Positions 57,176-64,000 of a stretch of 64,000 nt of DNA are shown one piece after another; within the stretch, counting starts at the first letter, position 1, and every line of letters starts with the position of its first letter. The stretch is from Erigeron canadensis (lineage: Eukaryota; Streptophyta; Magnoliopsida; Asterales; Asteraceae), in NCBI RefSeq assembly GCF_010389155.1, contig NC_057768.1, forward strand, positions 42,945,633-43,009,632. Reading direction: 5' to 3'. The notes under the pieces were generated by a model. The model saw only the letters and a list, made by a program, of their open reading frames with translations. It was not told the DNA's origin and did no database searches. The translations under genes and the position numbers were made by a program.

Positions 57176-57783
57176 TCAGGGTTTATTGTGTAAATATATG
57201 TGGTAGGTTTTAGGTATTAATGTGAGATAGGTTTGAAGATACCTGATTATAGTAACCTGGGTTACTTGTTCCTGGGTGTTTGACCCGAGATTGCTTTGTA
57301 CCTGGGTGTTTGACCCTAGGTTGCTTTGTCCCTGGGTGTTTGACCCTAGGTTGCTTTGTCCCTGGGTGTTTAGGTTGCTTTGTCCCTGGGTGTTTGACCC
57401 TAAGTTGATATGACTGGGTGTTTGACCCCGAGTTTGTTTGACCCTGGGTGTTGGGTCCAGGTTGATATGATTTTGAGTATTGTTTTGCGATCCCGCTGCA
57501 TTGTTTGGCCTTTGGACTCTTGATCGAGGATCGTGTGGTTGCCTTCGCCTTCCGCTTGGTGGTGTGTCGCCGTCATACTCATCATATTCTTCGTCGAAGT
57601 TGATTGCCCTGCCTGCCAATTCTCCTGCGTCCTGGAGACGTCTTAGAGTGCTCAGGATACTGACATAGTTTTGCCGTACGTATGCATCGTCGAGCTGGGG
57701 CTGAGCTGATGTAGAGGCATGCGTCGCCCCTACTGATGAAGGTGTTATTTGTGTGCCGCCTTGATTTCGGTTTAGATCTATGC
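57176..57783 (-). pseudogene. N-terminal gag remnant with decapeptide repeats
   Basis: An open frame on the - strand runs from about 57783 (after an in-frame TAA) to 57176. Where an ATG would be expected there is ATA (ATA-GAT-CTA-AAC), so the start seems lost. The first ~65 codons look like a gag leader (QPQLDDAYVRQNY, LRRLQDAGELAGRA). A Gln/Asn-rich tract with repeats of the type GSNTQGQSNL follows. The conserved core of gag and everything downstream are absent. The AUG loss is inferred from position only. Confidence 0.6.
57271..57473. repeat. 30-bp coding minisatellite
   Basis: About seven units of CCTGGGTGTTTGACCCTAGG plus TTGCTTTGTC (+ strand). One unit is shortened by 6 bp (57361-57384) and one by 1 bp near 57414. 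It encodes the decapeptide repeats of the gag remnant on the - strand. Confidence 0.85.
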
Positions 57784-57907
57784 TTTATCCAACGAAACCG
57801 GGTGGCGACTTATTTTCCTCACTTATTCTTCTAGGTTTTAGGGCTTGGGAAAACAAAATTTTTTGCAGGTTTTGCTGTTCGGAGAATGTCTCGCGGATGG
57901 CGCCAAT

Positions 57908-58305
57908 TGTTTGTACAGCTAATCCATTAGCCTAGAAAGGAGGAATGGGGGGTGTTTGTGGTTGTTCGTTGGCGATTCCCTTCCGGTAAGGTGTGAGAAC
58001 CTTTTGTACGCCAAGAAAGTGTGTGTGTGTGTGAGATCATGTGATTATATGATTATATGATTATATCATTATTCTAGCCATTCTTCCGCCTATTTATAGG
58101 GGGTTCGTGACTTATTCCCCAAGTAGGGTTTTATTAGATTTAATCGGGCCATGCATATCTCTTCTAAGAATAAGGGATTTGATTTGATCTTCTTTCCCTA
58201 GATATGAGATTATTGATAAATGCAAATCCTTTTCTTATTTATCGAGAGTGACACGTACCCTTTGATCGTACCCTGCGTGATTACGTCTGGGTGGGTACGT
58301 CATCA
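57908..58305 (-). repeat. LTR (5' LTR in element orientation)
   Basis: Starts TGTTTGTACAGCT and ends GGGTACGTCATCA. On the - strand CCCCCTATAAATAGGC (near 58088-58103) is a good TATA-type promoter for the element. Confidence 0.9.
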
Positions 58306-58310
58306 AATGT

Positions 58311-59445
58311 TACCGACCTTAACTTATACGAGGCTGCAAATCTTGGAACACCTTTTTGGTTAGGTTCAAACTCTCAGGTATACAAACTTACAGGAACCCA
58401 ACGTGTATGAGTTGGCATCTGCCTACGATGTCACAAGTCATAACCTCATCTATAAGGGTGGGGGACCTCCCCGCCCGTCCCCGGTTTTTCACTTTCTCCC
58501 TGCTCACTCCCTAAATGCACGGAGTGCTTCACCACCCTTCCCGCCCCTCCCCAGTTTTTTATATGTTTTTAGTTACTTAATATAAACATTAGTACAAATA
58601 AATAAAAATTAAAACAATACTTAAATATTTTAGTAAAATAGTTTTTAAAACTATAAAATTAAACATTTTATAGACAGTTAAAATCAATTTAAAATACTAT
58701 TAATAATAATTATGTATAGAAAACAAGAATATAGAAAAATCTAGGGTATAAAATGTAAATTTGATTTTAATATATAACACATTTATCGATTGTGAGCCGT
58801 CTTCTTTCCCAACTCCTGCACACACATATACATATACATATAGTGTATATATATATATATCTCAATTTCCATGGCAGCTTTTACATAAAAAAAAAAAAGA
58901 AAGAAAAGAAAAACAGAAGCAACGGTCAAAAAACGGTAACAAAGGTGGGGATAGACCCGGGGACAGCCCTCTCCATGCCGGTCACCACCCAACCGGTACC
59001 GTTACCACGGGGCGGTGTTCCCCCGGTACCGGATTGGTGCCAGTACCACTCCGTCCACCCTAAGTCAGTTTTTGTAGGGATCATATTAAATACATAAATA
59101 AATATGCTGTATGACCGCATATGATAAACTTTTGTCTTTTAAATCGGTCTTACATAAACAGTAAGATTTTCAAAAAAAAAAGAAATGGAATAGTTAATGG
59201 TGACAACCTGAATAAGACGAATAGAATAACCAAAACCTCAATTGATCTTGATTATTATGAGCACAAAAAGGAAAAGAAAAAATAAAGAAACCTTGTTCCT
59301 TGTTCTGGCTTGTTGTGTGATGTACATTTTGCTTAATTTAAATTTACTGATACTCCCACCATACAACCACCATTCTCGCTAGTAATCTATCAAGAATGAT
59401 TTCATAACTCGTTAACAATTTTTGTTAATTCTGTCAGATTTCTGA
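58311..59445. other. Intergenic, no gene
   Basis: Downstream of the receptor-like kinase. Two GC-rich islands, 58455-58560 (CCCCGCCCGTCCCCGG) and 58945-59065 (GGTACCGTTACCACGGGGCG), stand out from AT-rich DNA. They look like fragments of non-autonomous elements with paired CCGGTACCG words. The second contains several short inverted repeats around GGTACC. No ORF is supported. Confidence 0.4.
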
Positions 59446-62400
59446 TTACACTGCCGGGCGTTCTATGTCAGCAGGACCGCTCATGGTTTCGCTGTCCATG
59501 CTGGCTGTGCGGCTCCTCCTGTTCCTCCGTTCCTGTTTTCAAAAGTCAAACATGCTTAATCAATTGGTTACGGTAACATATTCAAAAATCAACACCCTCT
59601 ATATTTAGTTATACTTGAAGCATCATTACATTACATGGGGGGAAAATGTTTCGGTGTGTTCGGAAAACAGCTTGTATAAAGCATTTTACTTGCCTTTTTC
59701 AATCAAAAAATAGCAACAATACCTCAACTATGCACATGGCTTGTCTGTAAACTTTTTCCCGGGTTAATTTATTAATTTATTTTAGTTGAAATAGACTCTT
59801 TATTTTGGTTAACCTAAGTATCCAACCCGCTCTGCGAGCCGACTAATCCTAGGGCGACCAACCGCCGTGCGCGTAGATCAGAGTCGTCGTAGGTGAACCT
59901 ATTTTTACCAATAATGATAAATAACAAAAGATCTAGGCAAATGAAGAACGTCAAGAAGTACTACTGATACTTATGAAAATTAAGATTCTAGTTCTGCAGT
60001 CAAAACAATCAATTAATTCAAGCACTTCCAATAAGCATCGCACTTCTTTGCATGAACATATAAAGGTACCACCATGAACTCATAATCAATCTTAAGTTAA
60101 TTTAAACACTTCTAACAGTCATTCATTTAGCCTCATCCGGTTTCATTCAAAATGATTAATTTGGTGTGAAGGCTATGCTAAAGATACTATTTCCTTATGT
60201 TTGGATTGGTAGATAATCGACTTCCTGATTTATTCAATTTGGTTATGCATATGTAATACAGAGAACTTGGATAACAAGGTCATAATGAAGATACAATAAG
60301 AAAAAACTATGACGTAAAGAGAAACGTTAATAATCGAGCCTTCATAGGCATCATTCAGTTTAGTTTGTAGCTTATAACGGATTCTGGATTTTGGCTAAAA
60401 TGGAGTGGGTAATGCATGATTCCTACTTTTAGCTTTTACACCTACGTTCACATATTCACCACATTACTATTCAAACATCACTTTTTCTTTTCTTTAACAC
60501 TACTTTTCCTTATAAAACTAATATTCCATCAATGAAACCATTTCGATTTGCACTACACATGCCAAATCGCATGATAAGTCAACAATAGATTGCATATAAA
60601 AAGTTACATTGTATATAGGGCATGGGGTGCCATGCATTCAGAAGATGGACATTCAAAAATCATAAGAAATGGTTTTGGTATGTATTAATAAATCGAAACA
60701 GGGAAATCAACACAGCTATCACAAGATGAAAAGCAAGAAAAGGCGAAAGTCAGTAGTACCTCACGATATGGGAAATCTGCATCAAGCATTCTTACAACCT
60801 GACTCATTTTAGGTCTCTTTTCAGAGTCAGGATCGACACATCTAAGTGCCACCAGAAGTGCACGTTTAAGAGCATGTGTCGAGGGTTTAGGATCAAGATT
60901 TGGGTCTACAACTTCCTCAGCTCTTCTTTGGCCCACCATCATTTTCAGCCACTCAACAAGATTAACCTGTCATAAGTTTAAAATACACTGAAATTGGACG
61001 TGAAAAAATTTAATTGGTAATGAATATCTCAAAGAAACAGTATGTGAGTGGATAGAGAGTGCCATATAGGACTAGTCTATAGGTATCAGTGTAGCACTCA
61101 TTCCATGCATTAGATGATTTGTACCTCATTAGCAACGCGATTGTAATCCACTGGATCCCTTCCAGTTACTGCTTCTAGAAGAAGCACACCAAAGCTGTAT
61201 ATATCACTCTTTTCGTTTAACATACCAGTATTTGCATACTCGGGAGCCACATATCTGACGATTTCAAAACAAAAATTAAAATTTTAAAGTATTCAATCAG
61301 TCAATTTTTAGCTCAAGTAGTATAGAATATGTTAATCAAGAATTTGCAATCGTACCCAAATGTCCCCATAACTCTGGTATTTATGTGACTTTCGCCTGAA
61401 TCCAAAAGCTTGGCCAATCCAAAATCAGAAAGCTTACCATTGAAGTCATGGTCAATCAAAATATTGCTAGATTTTATGTCCCGATGCACAACCTTTGGCT
61501 CTATAGCTTCATGCAAGTAAGAAAGTCTGCAAAATAATATGTAAAAGTTTCAATGCCAAGTGCACTAATCATAATACAAAGACTAAAACTATAGATTACA
61601 CATTACAGATGGCAGGATGAGCAGGTTGGGAATAGGGCTGAAATGGGTCATTTTTAGTAAAGGTTGGGTTAGCTTTAACCATAAACTCCTCTCTTGTCCA
61701 CTTTCTTAACTTTTTATATTTAAAAATGTTTTGATGACTAAAAGGAATATATATTCTTTTTCTTAAGGGCACTGAACGGGGAATATTGTTACATAAAAAT
61801 ATAAATCTTTAAATACAGATGAAGTAAGAGACTAGAGCATTAAACATAAACTTTGGAGGTTTATTATTCTGTTATCATGATATTCTGTGATTACATAATA
61901 CTTTGTTCTCTTGCGGTTGATTTTTTTGAGTTGGCCCATTTGACTCATTGAAGATGGAACATAAAACAAATCAACCCAAGGGTCAAAATCACCACTTTAG
62001 TGTATCCAAGCAATTGGTATAGATGATTAACTTACGCTTTTGCAATACCAAGAAGGACCTTCATGCGAGCATCCCATGTAAGGACACCACATTCTTGAAA
62101 GTCTCCATGGAGCCATTGTTCCAGGTTTCCATTGTCCACATATTCATAAACAAGCATCCTAAGTTATTCAATTAAAGATAAATTATAATTCAATAGCTTT
62201 CACCTCCGATGAAACTCTAACGAGATATAAAAAATTGACGAACTAAGAACCCCAACTAAAATCCAAAGAACTTGCACAACAAAAGTTAAGAAAATTGCAA
62301 CAAAATTAGAACGTGAATGTATTAATTTGATATAGAAATGTACCTCTGAGTTCCCTCTATACAATATCCTAGAAGTCGCACAAGATTCTTGTGACGGACG

Positions 62401-63183
62401 TGTCCTATAGCTTCCACTTCAACTCTAAATTCTTTCTCTGCCTGTCCCCTACGCATGTAATCACAGAATATCATGATAACAGATTAATAAACCTCAATAT
62501 TGCCATGCATTTATAGCCGAATATTATACTCACAAATTGTTAAGTAGTTTCTTCACTGCAACCTCAGTCCCATTGATCAATGTCCCCTTATACACAACCC
62601 CATATCCACCCTCACCAACCACATTTTCACTGGAAAATCGTTTTGTTGCTTGCTCAAGGTCTCTCAAAGTAAACCAATGTCCCCAACCTAAATGTGAAGT
62701 TTCAGGTAACCCAACAAATGGAGATGCCATTCCTCCACGACCCACTGAAGATTGCTTCCAGATAGTTCCAGAAGTTCCTTCCTCCCCTGATTGTTGTGAC
62801 CTGTATCCTCTTTCATACATTGAACTACTCTGACTTGCATTATCAGCGTCACCTCCCGATTTACTAAGTCCAATCTGAAACAGCATCTTTCCAGAACTCT
62901 TACCACTGGCTTCATCTGTAACAGTTGTTGATGGCTGTCCTCGATTATTATCATTGTAAGGACCTCCAACACTATCAACTCTAATATCTTTAGGCACATT
63001 TGGTATTTGGGAAATCGGATATCTATCTCTTCTTTGAGACTTCCTTTGGCACACAACCCACATTGATAAAAGACATAAAAACACACAAATAAACACACCA
63101 ACACCTAAGCAGATCAAAACCCATACTTTAATCCCCATAAAGGAAGTCTTTTTCGATAAGCCTGAATCTAAACTCCCCGACAT
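59446..63183 (-). CDS. Receptor-like Ser/Thr kinase, At5g18500/At3g59110 type
   Basis: Exons 62534-63183, 62344-62448, 62036-62158, 61356-61526, 61125-61254, 60760-60966 and 59446-59532 join to 490 aa. A short N-terminus ([17 protein letters not shown]) is followed by one membrane span (about residues 20-42, [19 protein letters not shown]). The juxtamembrane region is Ser/Gly-rich and disordered. The kinase domain begins after [14 protein letters not shown] (about residue 175). Motifs: glycine loop [16 protein letters not shown] lysine, catalytic loop HRDIKSSN (an RD kinase), DFGLAK, activation segment VMGTFGYVAPEY and [18 protein letters not shown], all intact. The tail is basic (ERRNRRSR). 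Family members are plasma-membrane kinases with almost no ectodomain; ligand and pathway are unknown. The start is the ATG at 63183; an in-frame TTG upstream is not used. Short upstream ATGs lie in the leader. Confidence 0.93.
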
Positions 63184-63310
63184 TTCGAATGACAATCATA
63201 AATTACAAAATTATCCTCTCCATGGCTTCAGCTAATCCATCTCCTACAAAAATTCCCCCAAAAAACAAAAAACACTTGAAATGTCAACAACAATTGCAGG
63301 GCTTAAAAAA

Positions 63311-63880
63311 CTTCAAGGTTTTGTAATGCAATTAATCCAAATTATTTTGATAACTAACTTGATAACATAGATGCTAAATAACTAAATACCCGCATCAAAG
63401 TTCATTGCTTTACTACAAAAAAATTCAAACTTGATTAAATCTAATATGGGATAATTAGATTTTCTCTAAATGCAATATTAATATAAATTACAAAGCTCCA
63501 GATTTTGCAATGCAATTAACCTAAGTTATTCTTATAACTAAATTTAATAATATAGATGCTAAAAAACTATACACCCACATCAAATTTCATTGCCTTATAA
63601 CATAAAAATGCAAACTTTGATACAATCCAAGAAAATATGACACAATTAGACTATATTAACGCCAAAATAAATGTAAATTACACACTTCAAGATTTTGTAA
63701 TGTAATTAAGCCAAATTACTTCAATAACTAATTTTACAATAAGAAAAAAAAAAGGAGAGCAAAGAATCAAATACCCATATCAAAGTTCACTGCTTTATTA
63801 CATCATAATGCAAACTTGATACAATCCAAGATAATATGACATAATAAAATTACACTAATGCAATTATAAATGTAAATCTT
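63311..63880. repeat. ~188-bp tandem repeat, three copies, upstream of the kinase
   Basis: Units begin at about 63311, 63496 and 63685, each opening with CTTCAAGATTTTGTAATG-like sequence and ATAACTAA. Each carries a GATGCTAAA(T/A)AACTA-like or equivalent block, a CC(C/A)(G/A)CATCAAA-GTTCATTGC block and AAACTTGAT. Divergence of 15-20% by eye indicates an old duplication. The array starts about 130 bp upstream of the start codon and so occupies the promoter/leader. Confidence 0.8.
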
Positions 63881-64000
63881 GGAATAAACTAAATGCATTT
63901 GAGAAGATTAAGTAGTGATCTATAGAAAGAAAATAATGTGAGGAAAGACTTACTGCAGATGAGATTAAATCTAATATGTAAATCAAGTTATTGTTGAATG
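63881..64000. other. Upstream sequence to the window edge
   Basis: AT-rich. On the - strand a possible leader exon end or acceptor (CATCTGCAG, near 63955) is visible but unproven. Nothing else was recognised. Confidence 0.3.

Larger units (their letters stand above)
56687..58305 (-). mobile_element. Miniature Tat-like LTR retrotransposon (gag start only)
   Basis: Complete ends: LTRs at 56687-57081 (395 bp) and 57908-58305 (398 bp), both TG..CA on the + strand, flanked by the 5-bp duplication AATGT (56682-56686 and 58306-58310). On the - strand the primer site follows the 5' LTR after two bases (TGGCGCCATCCGCGAGA, 57905-57889). A purine tract TGGGGGGCT (57090-57082) precedes the 3' LTR. Both are typical of Ty3/gypsy elements of the Tat group. 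The inside is only 826 bp and codes for the start of a gag-like protein, with no protease, RT, RNase H or integrase. By eye the LTRs differ at about ten bases, so the insertion is rather young. It must have been moved by a full-length relative. Confidence 0.9.

Noticed and set aside
58455..59120. GC-rich islands as a gene or CpG promoter
   Set aside because: Short, full of inverted CCGGTACC-type words and without coding pattern; more like transposon debris.
1..64000. CRISPR array, operon, phage or toxin-antitoxin system
   Set aside because: No spaced direct repeats of that kind; all genes are intron-containing or PPR-type plant genes with separate promoters.

Overview
This window is nuclear DNA of a flowering plant, almost certainly a eudicot. 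Genes have GT-AG introns and AT-rich spacers, and the proteins belong to land-plant families. Typical plant non-autonomous transposons occur (Helitrons, MITEs, tRNA-derived SINEs, a miniature Tat-like LTR element). I cannot fix the family; an asterid or composite is only an impression. I see no prokaryotic or organellar segment, no rRNA gene and no functional tRNA gene.

Six intact protein genes can be modelled. (1) A PICC-like tail-anchored coiled-coil protein, + strand, 9825-14728, with an inferred promoter and 5'UTR exon near 7.2-7.36 kb behind a 2.4 kb leader intron. (2) A callose synthase of the CalS7/GSL7 type, - strand, 30816-15493; all 42 exons were found and every phase joins, giving 1,918 aa. 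(3) A JASON-like protein, + strand, 39664 to about 43.5 kb. (4) An intronless 783-aa PPR protein of the E class, + strand, 45731-48082. (5) A SWAP-70-like PH-domain/coiled-coil protein, + strand, 50803-55043, nine exons, 518 aa. (6) A short-ectodomain receptor-like kinase of the At5g18500/At3g59110 type, - strand, 63183-59446, seven exons, 490 aa.

Between and inside the genes lie transposon remains. 1-9.7 kb holds Helitron-like pieces, three related MITEs and simple repeats. 31.2-39.6 kb is a transposon-rich desert with a dead PIF/Harbinger transposase, Helitrons, an inverted pair of 229-bp elements and a large foldback MITE. 43.5-45.7 kb holds a MITE and a SINE. 48.6-50.5 kb holds a non-autonomous Harbinger-like element with TAA target duplications and a Mutator-like element with a 10-bp duplication. 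56.7-58.3 kb is a complete miniature LTR element (AATGT duplication, Tat-like PBS and PPT, only the start of gag). Many longer introns carry copies of a repeat rich in 'TGACCCAT' with ends like TAGAGGTGGCAA.

Functionally, the PICC-like gene and CalS7 are convergent neighbours, 0.76 kb apart. Both Arabidopsis relatives are connected with callose, the first with PAMP-induced deposition and the second with sieve-plate callose. Nothing here shows that they are co-regulated. The other genes have unrelated known roles (meiotic spindle organisation, organelle RNA metabolism, membrane/cytoskeleton signalling, receptor signalling). I found no convincing undescribed multi-gene system; the novelty is in the mobile elements and in details of gene structure.
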